Assembly: GCA_964411065.1 (NCBI GenBank) | Contig: CAYPJO010000021.1 | Location: forward strand, 1 to 25,708 | DNA length: 25,708 nucleotides | Direction of reading: 5' to 3' | From: DYHD01 sp964411065 | GTDB lineage: Bacteria; Nitrospirota; Thermodesulfovibrionia; Thermodesulfovibrionales; Dissulfurispiraceae | Program-made: the position numbers and the translations under genes | Notes under the pieces: model-generated | What the model was told of the DNA's origin: nothing | The model's database searches: none | Seen by the model: only the letters and a program-made list of their open reading frames with translations | In this document: positions 7,886 to 16,585 of the stretch, in pieces | Layout: every line of letters begins with the position of its first letter | Numbering within the stretch: the first letter of the stretch is position 1

Positions 7886-7930
7886 GTCATACCTTTTCTT
7901 AGCTTTTTAAATTTTACCATAACCCTCTTT
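7886..7930 (-). repeat. Diverged inverted repeat, right copy
   Basis: This is the partner of 7171-7215 in opposite orientation. Read on the minus strand it can encode VKFKKLRKGM, and the left copy on the plus strand can encode GKFKKLRRRY. That the shared part also matches as protein hints that both may descend from the start of a small coding sequence of an element, but no intact frame remains. Confidence 0.55.
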
Positions 7931-8001
7931 ATCATAAAACTGATGAACATATTAGATGCCATGTGTTTTTTTGTATGCTTGCATACTATCTTCATTAGCA
8001 T

Positions 8002-8198
8002 ATGAAACAAAGGTTGAGTCCCTTATTTCATTCTGATGGCAGAAACAAAAAGAAGAAATGGACATTTGAACATGTTATAGAGAGGTTAAAAAGTATTCGT
8101 AGAGAAATAGTGAGTTCAGGCGGTTCTTCATAAAGGTAGTAAGTAGTCCTGACGAAAAAAACAAAAAAATAGTGGAGTTACTCACGGTCAAAGTGTAG
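8002..8198 (+). pseudogene. Transposase remnant, C-terminal end (IS4/IS1634-like)
   Basis: From ATG 8002 the plus strand reads a protein-like stretch containing WTFEHVIERLKSIRREIVSSG. A one-base shift at about 8120 continues it as RFFIKVVSSPDEKNKKIVEL and stops at TAG 8196-8198. The pattern (a helix with LKSIRRE, a beta strand, then PDEKNKKI-LL-VKV at the extreme C-terminus) is what I recall for the last 60 residues of DDE transposases of the IS4/IS1634 group. The catalytic part is absent. Orientation is opposite to the N-terminal remnant at 8260-8490. Family assignment is by motif memory only. Confidence 0.5.
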
Positions 8199-8259
8199 CC
8201 ATATTGTTGAAATCTCAAATTACCTTTAAAGTATCACATGATATGGGTTTTATTTGGCT

Positions 8260-8490
8260 CTTAAAAAAGAAAATGGGTCTCAAACAAAAATGATAGAAAA
8301 CAATATATCGTCGTTAATCATAAAATACTACATCTATCTTACTGTTAAATAAATTGTACCTCCTCTTAAAAAGATACCTCTCTATCTCTTTCTTCCCTTC
8401 TGCTATTAAATCCAATGCCCTGTAAAGATGATTTACCCTTAATCCTAGAAACCTAAAAACCCTCAAAAATTGACTTTTAAAAATCAGCTG
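8260..8490 (-). pseudogene. Transposase remnant, N-terminal half (IS1634-like)
   Basis: The minus strand reads GLRVNHLYRALDLIAEGKKE, then KIDVVFYD, and hits TAA at 8314-8316. Shifting frame there restores LTTIYCF, so the joined text is DVVFYD-TT, the first catalytic-aspartate motif (VVFYDVTT) of IS1634/IS4-type DDE transposases. It is preceded by the NHLYRALDLLAE helix typical of that group. Beyond about 8280 the homology fades. It is a frameshifted, truncated fragment immediately downstream of prfA and antiparallel to the C-terminal fragment at 8002-8198. Confidence 0.6.
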
Positions 8491-8502
8491 TCATAATTGT
8501 TA

Positions 8503-8528
8503 GTTTAAAATGTAGAGGAATTTTAAAC
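8503..8528 (-). terminator. A/T-rich inverted repeat after prfA
   Basis: GTTTAAAAT at 8503-8511 and ATTTTAAAC at 8520-8528 form a perfect 9-bp stem around an 8-base loop, 15 bp past the prfA stop. The stem is A/T-rich and the following bases are only modestly T-rich, so it is at best a weak terminator. A mobile-element end is the alternative. Confidence 0.4.
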
Positions 8529-8543
8529 CAAAAACCTTCAAAG

Positions 8544-9605
8544 CTATATCTCTTTGAGTTTCATTGTCTGAAAATGAGTTGTTAAGGAATCGATAATTTC
8601 GTCGAGATCACCTTCTAAGATCTGTTCAAGTTTATGTAGAGTCAGATTTATTCTATGGTCAGTTACTCTATTTTGTGGATAATTGTAAGTTCTTATTCTC
8701 TCGCTTCTATCACCTGTTCCTACTTGACTTTTCCTGTCCAATGCTCTTTCTTTCTCTTTTTTCTCTATCTCCATCTCGAGCAATCTTGAGCGGAGCACTT
8801 TCATTGCCTTTTCTTTGTTCTTAATCTGTGAACGTTCATCTTGACATTGTACAACGATACCCGTTGGTATATGCGTGATTCTAACAGCTGAATAGGTTGT
8901 ATTAACTCCTTGCCCACCAGGGCCTGAGGAACAAAAAGTATCAATTCTTAAGTCTTTTTCATCTATTTTAATGTCTACCTCTTCTGCTTCTGGTAATACA
9001 GCTACAGTTGCTGCAGAAGTATGAATCCTTCCAGAGGCTTCAGTGATGGGAACTCTTTGAACTCTATGTACTCCGCTTTCGTATTTCAGTCTACTATAAG
9101 CATTCTTACCAGTAATAATCGCTATAATCTCTTTAAAACCCCCCAAGGCTGTTGGGTTTGAATCTATTATCTCCATCTTCCATCCCTTGCCTTCTGCATA
9201 CTTTGAGTACATCCTGAATAATGTTGCAGCAAACAACGCAGCTTCTTCTCCGCCAGTACCTGCCCTAATTTCTAAGATTACATTTTTATCATCTCTTGGA
9301 TCCTTTGGCAATAGCATCAATTTTAATCGATTTTCTATCTCTATTTTCTTCTTTTTAAGAAATTCGAGCTCTTCTTCAGCCAACTCTCTCAACCCAGTAT
9401 CACCATCCTGAAATAATTCCTCTACATCATTAATGCCCTTTATTACCTTTTTGTATTCCTGAATGGCGTTATAAAGAGGTTCCAGATCTGCTTGTTCCTT
9501 AGTATATTTTTGATATACCAGTGCGTTTGTAAAAACTTCAGGCTTAGTCAGATATTCTGTAAGTTCATTATACTTCTCTTCGATTATCAAAAGCTTATCA
9601 AGCAT
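8544..9605 (-). CDS. prfA: Peptide chain release factor 1
   Basis: RF1 recognises UAA and UAG and triggers peptide release. The 353-residue product has the GGQ catalytic motif at 230-232 within SSGPGGQGVNTT. The codon-recognition tripeptide is PIT at 186-188 (RVPITEASGRIHTS), a variant of the usual P-x-T of RF1, not the SPF of RF2. I start at ATG 9605 because AGGTG lies six bases upstream; an in-frame GTG at 9614 has no good ribosome site. This start overlaps the end of the DUF1385 gene by 8 bp, indicating coupling. The rpmE-DUF1385-prfA order is common in bacteria. No prmC methyltransferase follows; mobile-element debris does. Confidence 0.96.
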   Translation of the reverse strand: MLDKLLIIEEKYNELTEYLTKPEVFTNALVYQKYTKEQADLEPLYNAIQEYKKVIKGINDVEELFQDGDTGLRELAEEELEFLKKKKIEIENRLKLMLLPKDPRDDKNVILEIRAGTGGEEAALFAATLFRMYSKYAEGKGWKMEIIDSNPTALGGFKEIIAIITGKNAYSRLKYESGVHRVQRVPITEASGRIHTSAATVAVLPEAEEVDIKIDEKDLRIDTFCSSGPGGQGVNTTYSAVRITHIPTGIVVQCQDERSQIKNKEKAMKVLRSRLLEMEIEKKEKERALDRKSQVGTGDRSERIRTYNYPQNRVTDHRINLTLHKLEQILEGDLDEIIDSLTTHFQTMKLKEI

Positions 9606-10503
9606 TTTTAACACCTATATGCTGTATGTTATATGAATCTAATCTCAAAACCTCCTTCAAAGCTGTTATAGCAACTTCTATCTGAGAGTCATCAGGTTCC
9701 CTAACAGTTAATCTTTGCAATAAGAGACCCGGTTGAATTATGAAGCTTAGAATCCCCTTTTTGCTAAATACTACGGAAAACCTCAATATTTCATAAGATA
9801 AACCAGATATAATTGGAACAAGAAATATTCTTGCAAGGAGTTTTTCTAAAAAAGTCCAATGTTGAGGTATTAATATAAACATTACTATGCTTATGATCAT
9901 TACTATCAGTAAAAAACTTGTTCCACAGCGTGGATGAAATGGCTTATGCTTCCTAGCATTTTCTACAGTTAAATCTTCACCGGCTTCGTATGTATAAATT
10001 ACCTTATGCTCTGCGCCATGATATTGATATATCCTTTTCATCTCACCCCAAAAACCTATCAAGAAAACATATAAAAGAAATATACCGACCCTTAAAATCC
10101 CGTCTACTAAATTAAATAAAATGGAATTAATGAAAAGATTTTGGTAATAATATAGTCCCATTACAGTTGTTAAAAGAAGGGGTAGAAATTTAAAAAGTAA
10201 TATAGCGATAATCAATGCTAAGGCTATTGAAAAAGCGATGCTCCATAAACTTAAAGGTTTTTCATCTTTACCTTTATAAACAATTTTAGATGAAAACTCA
10301 ATTGCTTTAATCCCAACGACCAGAGCAGAGAAAAGAGCATATACTCCTCTGATAAGGGGCAATCTCAAAAATTTACTTTGTCTATTAGTTACTGTTGATT
10401 TAAGGTTAATTTCTCCTTTAGGATCTCTAACCGCTACTACCCAGCCCTTAGTAGATCTCATCATTACCCCTTCTATAACTGCCTGACCGCCTACACCATT
10501 CAT
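9598..10503 (-). CDS. DUF1385 family integral membrane protein
   Basis: The 301-residue polytopic membrane protein starts with the family signature GGQAVIEGVMMRS at residues 5-17. It has several hydrophobic segments (about 85-110, 120-150 and 205-225) and the conserved stretch YHGAEHKVIYTYEAGEDLTVEN followed by HPRCGTSFL. The His and Cys residues in these motifs suggest metal binding, but the family has no established biochemical function that I can cite. The start ATG at 10503 has AGGA seven bases upstream. It overlaps prfA by 8 bp and follows rpmE by 103 bp, with a terminator-like hairpin in that gap. The family frequently neighbours rpmE and prfA. Confidence 0.9.
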   Translation of the reverse strand: MNGVGGQAVIEGVMMRSTKGWVVAVRDPKGEINLKSTVTNRQSKFLRLPLIRGVYALFSALVVGIKAIEFSSKIVYKGKDEKPLSLWSIAFSIALALIIAILLFKFLPLLLTTVMGLYYYQNLFINSILFNLVDGILRVGIFLLYVFLIGFWGEMKRIYQYHGAEHKVIYTYEAGEDLTVENARKHKPFHPRCGTSFLLIVMIISIVMFILIPQHWTFLEKLLARIFLVPIISGLSYEILRFSVVFSKKGILSFIIQPGLLLQRLTVREPDDSQIEVAITALKEVLRLDSYNIQHIGVKNA

Positions 10504-10553
10504 ATTTTTATCCTTGTATATACTTTATAAATAGTTAAAAATAGAAATAAAAT

Positions 10554-10587
10554 AGGATTAGAAACAAATTCTTAAGCCTCTAATCCT
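10554..10587 (-). terminator. Terminator-like hairpin downstream of rpmE
   Basis: AGGATTAGA at 10554-10562 pairs with TCTAATCCT at 10579-10587. On the minus strand the stem is followed by TATTTTATTT, a reasonable U-rich tail. On the plus strand it is followed by six T bases, so it could stop transcription both ways. It may reduce read-through from rpmE into the DUF1385-prfA pair. Confidence 0.65.
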
Positions 10588-10606
10588 TTTTTAAAAAATA
10601 AAAAAG

Positions 10607-10807
10607 TTACTTTTTGGAGTATTTCTTCTTAAATCTCTCTACTCTTCCCTCCGTATCAACAATTTTCTGCTTCCCTGTGAAAAAGGGGTGACATTTTGAA
10701 CAAATATCTACTCTGATACTCTTTCGAGTCGATCCAGTTTCAAAGCTTTCGCCACATGCACATACTACTTTAGCCTTATAGTATTCAGGATGAATCTTTT
10801 CTTTCAA
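10607..10807 (-). CDS. rpmE: 50S ribosomal protein L31, zinc-binding (C+) form
   Basis: L31 is a small protein of the large subunit. The 66-residue sequence begins KEKIHPEYY and contains Cys16, Cys18, Cys36 and Cys39, the zinc-binding set that defines the C+ form expected under zinc-replete conditions. FFTGKQKIVDTEGRVERF near the end is typical. The start codon is TTG at 10807, chosen because GAGGAG lies seven bases upstream and the family begins M-K-x-x-I-H-P. No ATG is available. It is followed by a hairpin terminator, then DUF1385 and prfA. Confidence 0.95.
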   Translation of the reverse strand: MKEKIHPEYYKAKVVCACGESFETGSTRKSIRVDICSKCHPFFTGKQKIVDTEGRVERFKKKYSKK

Positions 10808-10954
10808 ATCTATACTCCTCCTCTTTCTTCCGAATTATTATTTATTTTAAACAATAAATAGAACCTTAAGCAAGAAACTTCTACGATATAGCTCGGATGG
10901 TAATTTCTTCTATATTTATATTATTTATATTTATTTTAAAATTTATTTTAAAAC

Positions 10955-10997
10955 TTAAGAAGCCGATAACAGAGAAAATCAATTATCGGCTTCTTAA
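10955..10997 (-). terminator. Strong terminator hairpin of hppA
   Basis: A perfect 15-bp inverted repeat (10955-10969 with 10983-10997, core AAGAAGCCGATAA) encloses a 13-base loop, 15 bp past the hppA stop. On the minus strand the tail reads AAGTTTTAAAATAAATTTT. It marks the likely end of the sulfur-energy transcription unit and insulates rpmE. The 145 bp between it and the rpmE start is A/T-rich and must hold the rpmE promoter, which I cannot place with confidence. Confidence 0.75.
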
Positions 10998-11012
10998 AGA
11001 GGATCTTTTTAT

Positions 11013-13058
11013 TTATTTCATTAAAGGAACTATTAACAGAGCTACTATATTAACAACCTTAATCATCGGGTTAATTGCAGGTCCTGCTGTATCCTTATAA
11101 GGGTCTCCAACTGTGTCACCAGTAACCGCAGCCTTATGGGCATCAGATTTCTTACCGCCAAAGGCACCATCCTCAATATACTTTTTAGCATTATCCCATG
11201 CACCACCTCCACTGGTCATTGAGATAGCTAAAAATAATCCCGTAATGATGCTCCCAATTAGCAAGCCACCTAAAGCCTCTTTGCCGAGTATGAAACCTAC
11301 TATTATAGGGGATACGACAGGGATTAAAGATGGAACCATCATCTGCCTGATTGCACCCTTCGTAACTATATCAACGCAAGTACCATATTCAGGTTTTGCT
11401 TTGTACTCCATTATGCCAGGTATCTCTCTAAACTGCCTTCTTACTTCGTCAACAACACCACCAGCTGCTTTGCCAACTGCTTCCATTAATAATGAACCAA
11501 AATAATAGGGTAACAAGCCACCGATAAAGAGTCCCACCAAAACCATTGGATCTGAGATATCAAAAGAAATCGCACCAGGGAATGACCTGGAATATTCAGC
11601 AAAGAGAACAAGTGCAGCAACACCTGCTGACCCTATTGCATAACCCTTTGTTACTGCCTTGGTAGTGTTACCAACCGCATCAAGAGGATCTGTTACAGCT
11701 CTTACATCTGGTGGAAGCTCAGCCATTTCAGCAATGCCTCCAGCATTATCTGTAATTGGTCCATAGGAGTCAATAGAGACAACAATCCCCGTCATAGAGA
11801 GCATTGCAACTGCTGTAAGAGCTATTGCAAAAAGTCCTGTAGCAGGGTCTCCACTAAATCCTCCGCCAAGAGCATAAGCCCATAATATTGCACCGCAAAT
11901 GCATAACACAGGTAAACCAGTAGATTTCATGCTAACTGCTAAACCAGCAATAATGTTTGTAGCATGTCCTGTCTGGCTTGCTGCTGCAATATGTTTTACA
12001 GGATGGAAGCTCTTAGAGGTAAAGTACTCTGTGATCATAACGATCAAAGCAGTCAAAATTAATCCTATTAATGCAGTGGTAAATACTCCTGCGGCTGTAA
12101 ATTTCTGCTCAACACCTGGTAATCCCAAAAACCATTGTGAGGCAAAGAAAAAGGCAATAGCAGCCAAAATACCTGATACAGCGAGCGCTTTATAGAGTGC
12201 GCCCATGATGTACTGTTTTGCACCCAATTTTACAAAGAATGTCCCAATAACAGAAGCGATTATTGAGATACCGCCTATCAATAAGGGAAATTCTACCCAA
12301 GGACTTTGTGCTCCAAAGACAGTTTTTGCAAGGAGCATTGCTGCAACCACTGTGACAGTATAAGTTTCATACAAGTCTGCAGCCATACCTGCGCAATCAC
12401 CGACATTATCACCTACGTTATCAGCTATAACTGCCGGGTTTCTTGGGTCATCTTCTGGAATCCCAGCTTCAACCTTTCCGACAAGGTCAGCTCCCACGTC
12501 CGCAGCCTTAGTATAAATACCACCAGCGATACGGGCAAAAACACTCATAAGGGAACAGCCGAACCCCAACCCTACAAGGGCATGAAATGCATCATCTATG
12601 TTAGCAGCAACCCCTTTAACAACTATGTAATAAATGGTGATACCCAATAAGCCAAGCCCAACGACCATCATGCCTGTGACTGCTCCGCCTTTGAATGCCA
12701 ATGTTAATGCCGCCTGTAAACCTCTTTTAGCAGCCTCAGCTGTCCTAACATTTGCTCTAACACAGACCATCATTCCAAGATAACCTGCTGCTGCTGACCC
12801 AATTGTACCGATGAGGAATCCTATTGCTGTCCAGATTCCAAGAAAGACTGCTAATAAAACAAAGAGAATAACAGCAACTATAGCAACAGTCTTATACTCG
12901 CGGGCTAAAAAAGCCTCTGCACCTTCTTTTACGGCATCAGAGATAGCCCTCATGCGTTCTGTACCAGCATCTTGTTTCATGACCCAAGAAGCTGTAGCAA
13001 GAGCATATAACACACCGATTAAACCTGCAATAATAGCGAATATTAAAATTTCACTCAT
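11013..13058 (-). CDS. hppA: Membrane-bound proton-pumping pyrophosphatase, K+-independent type
   Basis: HppA hydrolyses PPi and pumps H+ across the cytoplasmic membrane. The 681-residue protein has about 16 hydrophobic helices and the family motifs: DVGADLVGKVE at 187-197 (PPi/Mg binding), then DDPRNPAVIADNVGDNVGDCAG, and SYGPITDNAGGIAEM near 431-445. In GNTTKAVTKG (463-472), Lys467 occupies the site where K+-dependent enzymes have Ala, so this is predicted to be the K+-independent H+ pump. The ATG is preceded by AAGGAGGTG with an 8-base gap. The gene lies 133 bp downstream of qmoC on the same strand. Sulfate activation by the nearby Sat releases PPi, so the location suggests energy recovery from that by-product. 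Confidence 0.95.
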   Translation of the reverse strand: MSEILIFAIIAGLIGVLYALATASWVMKQDAGTERMRAISDAVKEGAEAFLAREYKTVAIVAVILFVLLAVFLGIWTAIGFLIGTIGSAAAGYLGMMVCVRANVRTAEAAKRGLQAALTLAFKGGAVTGMMVVGLGLLGITIYYIVVKGVAANIDDAFHALVGLGFGCSLMSVFARIAGGIYTKAADVGADLVGKVEAGIPEDDPRNPAVIADNVGDNVGDCAGMAADLYETYTVTVVAAMLLAKTVFGAQSPWVEFPLLIGGISIIASVIGTFFVKLGAKQYIMGALYKALAVSGILAAIAFFFASQWFLGLPGVEQKFTAAGVFTTALIGLILTALIVMITEYFTSKSFHPVKHIAAASQTGHATNIIAGLAVSMKSTGLPVLCICGAILWAYALGGGFSGDPATGLFAIALTAVAMLSMTGIVVSIDSYGPITDNAGGIAEMAELPPDVRAVTDPLDAVGNTTKAVTKGYAIGSAGVAALVLFAEYSRSFPGAISFDISDPMVLVGLFIGGLLPYYFGSLLMEAVGKAAGGVVDEVRRQFREIPGIMEYKAKPEYGTCVDIVTKGAIRQMMVPSLIPVVSPIIVGFILGKEALGGLLIGSIITGLFLAISMTSGGGAWDNAKKYIEDGAFGGKKSDAHKAAVTGDTVGDPYKDTAGPAINPMIKVVNIVALLIVPLMK

Positions 13059-13191
13059 CTAACCGCCACCTCCTTAACATAATTATTATTTTAAGTGATT
13101 TAAATTATTGATAAATTAACCTTAAAGCCTTCACCTTAAGTTATTTAACTATCACAATCACCCCCTTTGATTTTTATGAGTCTCAACAACT

Positions 13192-14325
13192 TCAAGCAAC
13201 CATCTTATCTCTTCCTGTATGTTTTGCAAAAACCATTGCAGTAGTTCTATAGACCATATGAGCCATTTTTGAATAGGGAGCATAAGCAAAAAGTGCAAAT
13301 ATGAAGACCAAATGTGAGAAATACATAAAATAGGCTATCACTGCAATATCCAGTAATCTAAATATTTGAGCAAACATACCTGTCAAACCAACGCCATAAA
13401 CTATAACAATAAAGAGCCAGTCAAAATAACTACCTATACCTGCTTTCTCTTTATTCTTAATCCGATTAGAGACAACCATCGTAATTCCTATCAGCAAAGC
13501 GATCCCACTAATATTACCTATAATCTTTATTATATTTGTTTGGGGATAAGGGGATTCCCATTTGAGAACATATAGATAAAAAACAGCTATAGAGGTTGTA
13601 ATAGCAAGCCCAATAAAGGAATAAAAGACTAAAAGGTGGGCAAGTTTCCTGTCTTTTGTAACATTACATTTATCAAATTTTTTGTGACTCAATATATCAA
13701 TGATGGTATCCGTTATTGATTTATTAATGTCACCTTCAAGGGGTTTGCCATGATATTTTGTCATATCCCGCCAATAATCTCTTATTCCCACAACAAAAGC
13801 TATAACGACAAGTGCAGCAAGTGGTATGAATAAAAAATCAATATAAGGAATAGGAGGCATGAATTTAGAGAAGGAAATAATACCGCCTTCACCTCTAGGT
13901 ATTCCTGTTGTAAAATGTCCCTGTATAGCCATAAAAAAGAGAAAGATGGCGATGGGTATTGCAAAAAGCAGTATAGCTGCCTTAGGCTCCCCAACCAAAT
14001 TTGCAATAAAAGCCGGTTTTGAGTAGTTTTTTATAGCTATACTCCTGACTGCTCCTAAAACCTCTCCTGGCTTAGCGCCTCTTGGACAATAGGCTGTACA
14101 ATCACTACATTGATGACAAAGCCATATATCAGGATTACTTATAAGCTTATCTTTCAACCCCCACTGAGCATAGATCATCTCTTTTCTGGGGAATGGTTTA
14201 TCATCGGGGGATAGATTGCATACCACAGAACATGTAGCGCACTGATAACACTTTTTTAAAGATTCTCCGCCAGCAGCTATAACCTCCCTTACAAATTTTA
14301 GATCAGGAGTTATTTGCTCTCCCAT
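13192..14325 (-). CDS. qmoC: Quinone-interacting membrane-bound oxidoreductase subunit QmoC
   Basis: QmoC is the membrane anchor of the Qmo complex, passing electrons between menaquinone and QmoAB for APS reduction. It fuses an HdrC-like N-terminus to a cytochrome b-like (NarI/HdrE) domain. Two [4Fe-4S] motifs are visible: Cys26, Cys29, Cys32, Cys36 and Cys70, Cys73, Cys76, Cys80. About six transmembrane helices follow from residue 105, with His residues in helices (LAHLLVFYS, FSHLVFIF) that could ligate haem b. The length, 377 residues, is normal. GGAGG lies seven bases before the ATG. It is 51 bp downstream of qmoB. Confidence 0.94.
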   Translation of the reverse strand: MGEQITPDLKFVREVIAAGGESLKKCYQCATCSVVCNLSPDDKPFPRKEMIYAQWGLKDKLISNPDIWLCHQCSDCTAYCPRGAKPGEVLGAVRSIAIKNYSKPAFIANLVGEPKAAILLFAIPIAIFLFFMAIQGHFTTGIPRGEGGIISFSKFMPPIPYIDFLFIPLAALVVIAFVVGIRDYWRDMTKYHGKPLEGDINKSITDTIIDILSHKKFDKCNVTKDRKLAHLLVFYSFIGLAITTSIAVFYLYVLKWESPYPQTNIIKIIGNISGIALLIGITMVVSNRIKNKEKAGIGSYFDWLFIVIVYGVGLTGMFAQIFRLLDIAVIAYFMYFSHLVFIFALFAYAPYSKMAHMVYRTTAMVFAKHTGRDKMVA

Positions 14326-14376
14326 CCTTTAACCTCCTCTGCATCTTTAAAATAAATGATAAAAATCCCATTTCTT

Positions 14377-16581
14377 TTAGAATCCCTTATATGGATTAGG
14401 GCCTATATCTTGCAACTTTTCAATAAAGGAGTCGATAATCTGTGGTAATTTATAATATTCAGAGATTGAAATTTGTTCCATCTGAACTCTTCCAGATTCC
14501 AGCTTCAACCTGTCCAATGTTTCTGCAACTTTTGATAATCTTATTTTTGCAAGATGGCTTCCTGTTGCCATATGACATTGATAATCCTCACCATATTGAC
14601 ATCCAAGTAGGAGAACTCCGTCAATGCCCTTAGAAAGGGCATCTGCAATCCATACCAGGTTTATTGAACCTATGCACCTCAAGGGGACAATTCTTACAAA
14701 GGGGCTAAACTGCAAGCGGTTAATTCCAGCCATATCAAGAGCGGGGTAAGCATCGTTTTCACAGGCAAAAATAATTGCTCTTGGCTTCTCTTCCTCTTCT
14801 CCTGGAACCTCAATATTTTTAACCATGTTGCCAATCATATCTACAGAGTAGTTCTTGAAGGAAATAATCCTTTCGGGGCATGCCCCAAGACATATAGCAC
14901 ATCTTCTGCAACGAGTCGGCAAATAAATTGGATTAGCCTTTTCATCTTCATTTATAGCGCCAAAGGGACATTCTTCAGTGCATCTCTTGCACTGAGTGCA
15001 TTTCTGCATGAAGAAATCCGCATAAGATGTATCTCCTGCTCTGGGATGGACAGCCTCTCCTCTAATTGTTGACTCAATACATTGTATAGCCTTAAGTGCA
15101 GCGCCCGTAGCGTCTTCAATTGTTGAAGCGATATCCAGAGGTGTCCTAACAGTACCAGCAGCATAAATACCTGTTCTTCTGGTTTCATAGGGAAAGCAAA
15201 TAAAATTAGAATCAGGATAACCATTTGCTAAAACAGGCACTTCACCACCTTGTCTATATCCAAGGTTTAATGTGTCTGTTTCTATCATTACATAGGGTAT
15301 GAATTCATCACCTGGGTTTACACCTGGGGGAAGCACCTCTTCGCCAAGAGCGGTCACAGGAACCATACCTGTTGCAAGGACAACGAGGTCAACATTTACA
15401 GTTATCCTTTCGCCAAGAAGAGTATTATCAACCTCTACCAAAAGATTCTGGTTTTCATCCTCTGATATGCTCAGAATTTCACCCTTAGTTAAAAAAACTC
15501 CAGGATCATTCTGCATGTTTTTATAGAAATATTCAAAATGACCAGGAGTTCTCATATCCTTATAAAATATGAAAACCTTTGAATCGGGATCCTGATTCCT
15601 CACATATTTAGCTTGCTTCAAAGACTCTACACAGCAAATAGAGGAACAATAGGGTAAATGATTATCGTCTCTCTGACCAGCACACTGTATAAAGGCTACA
15701 CTTTTAACAGGCTTTCCATCTGAAGGACGGACCAAAGTACCCTTTAAAGCTATCTCCTCCATCATATAGTTAGTTATCACATTTGGATATTTGCCAAACC
15801 CAAGATTATCAAGTTTTGAAGCATCATAAGGTATAGTACCTGCAGCAAGAACAATCGCACCTGCTCTAAATGTCTCTGTGTTTCCATTTTGCTTAATTGT
15901 AACATCAAATAATCCAGGGGCGCCCTCTATTTTTTCTATAATCGAGGAGGTATAAATCTTGATTTTAGGATTTTGTTGAATCTCCTCAATCAATTTATTT
16001 ATTAAAGGATCTTCAAGGTCAGTATAAGGTGGCTTTGTAGGAGCTTGTTTGTAAATTTTAGACATCCTACCACCAAGTGAACCTTCTTTTTCAACCAAAA
16101 AAACATCATAACCTGCGTTGGCAGACTCTTTAGCAGCTGTCAAGCCTGCAAGACCGCCACCAACAACAAGGATGGACTTAGAGACTCCCTCAACCTTATA
16201 AGGCTCGGGTACTTCCATCCTTTGCATCTTAAGAATACCCATTCTGATGTAGTCTTCAGCCATCATCTGAGTATCTTCATCATTTGGTTTATGAGTCCAG
16301 ACGACTTGCTCCCTAATATTAACCCTTTCTACCAAGGGGACGCCAAGATTGAAGACATCATAGTTTACACGAGGTGAGCATGCTGCTATTATGACAGCAT
16401 TAACACCCTCTTTTGCTATATCATCTTTTAGAAAGTCAACACCTTCCTTTAGACAAAGAGCTGAATGCGCCTTAACAACAGGGGCCTTCATTTTAGTAGC
16501 CACTTTGATAAGCTGTTCTATATTAAGTGAGTTACCTATCTCACAATCAGTGCATATATAGACTCCAATTTTTTTACTCAT
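14377..16581 (-). CDS. qmoB: Quinone-interacting membrane-bound oxidoreductase subunit QmoB
   Basis: QmoB is a 734-residue soluble flavin/iron-sulfur subunit related to heterodisulfide reductase HdrA with an MvhD domain fused at the C-terminus. The N-terminal 130 residues are HdrA-like. The FAD-binding GGGLAG lies at 141-146 within LVVGGGLAGLTAAKESANAG. A Cys cluster (Cys300, Cys312, Cys316, Cys317) follows. Two ferredoxin-type [4Fe-4S] motifs occur at Cys528/531/534/538 and Cys558/561/564/568. The MvhD-like domain (600-734) contains LRCIGSINLVWIADAL and LLLGCQYGEDYQC. The start is 4 bp after the qmoA stop, and the qmoB ribosome site GAGGAGG lies in the last codons of qmoA, so the two are coupled. 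The FAD site and MvhD domain place it in the electron path to AprBA. Confidence 0.95.
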   Translation of the reverse strand: MSKKIGVYICTDCEIGNSLNIEQLIKVATKMKAPVVKAHSALCLKEGVDFLKDDIAKEGVNAVIIAACSPRVNYDVFNLGVPLVERVNIREQVVWTHKPNDEDTQMMAEDYIRMGILKMQRMEVPEPYKVEGVSKSILVVGGGLAGLTAAKESANAGYDVFLVEKEGSLGGRMSKIYKQAPTKPPYTDLEDPLINKLIEEIQQNPKIKIYTSSIIEKIEGAPGLFDVTIKQNGNTETFRAGAIVLAAGTIPYDASKLDNLGFGKYPNVITNYMMEEIALKGTLVRPSDGKPVKSVAFIQCAGQRDDNHLPYCSSICCVESLKQAKYVRNQDPDSKVFIFYKDMRTPGHFEYFYKNMQNDPGVFLTKGEILSISEDENQNLLVEVDNTLLGERITVNVDLVVLATGMVPVTALGEEVLPPGVNPGDEFIPYVMIETDTLNLGYRQGGEVPVLANGYPDSNFICFPYETRRTGIYAAGTVRTPLDIASTIEDATGAALKAIQCIESTIRGEAVHPRAGDTSYADFFMQKCTQCKRCTEECPFGAINEDEKANPIYLPTRCRRCAICLGACPERIISFKNYSVDMIGNMVKNIEVPGEEEEKPRAIIFACENDAYPALDMAGINRLQFSPFVRIVPLRCIGSINLVWIADALSKGIDGVLLLGCQYGEDYQCHMATGSHLAKIRLSKVAETLDRLKLESGRVQMEQISISEYYKLPQIIDSFIEKLQDIGPNPYKGF

Positions 16582-16585
16582 TGTT

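Noticed and set aside
7967..7990. GTATGC-TT-GCATAC inverted repeat taken as an operator
   Set aside because: A 6-bp perfect dyad, but it lies in degraded DNA with no gene start beside it, so no regulatory role can be supported.
7813..8010. Minus-strand frame of 65 codons
   Set aside because: It contains the right inverted-repeat copy but no known family, no ribosome site and a Met-rich start; treated as part of the repeat.
6400..8540. CRISPR array or intact insertion sequence
   Set aside because: No regularly spaced direct repeats are present, and transposase pieces are truncated, frameshifted and oppositely oriented.
12306..12650. Plus-strand frames of 83-130 codons opposite hppA
   Set aside because: They are antisense shadows of the strongly conserved pyrophosphatase gene.
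13059..13191. Rex-type operator upstream of hppA (TTGTGA half-site)
   Set aside because: Only one half matches; the second half needed for the dyad is absent.
14952..15224. Minus-strand frame of 90 codons inside qmoB
   Set aside because: Alternative frame of qmoB; the conserved ferredoxin motifs are in the qmoB frame.
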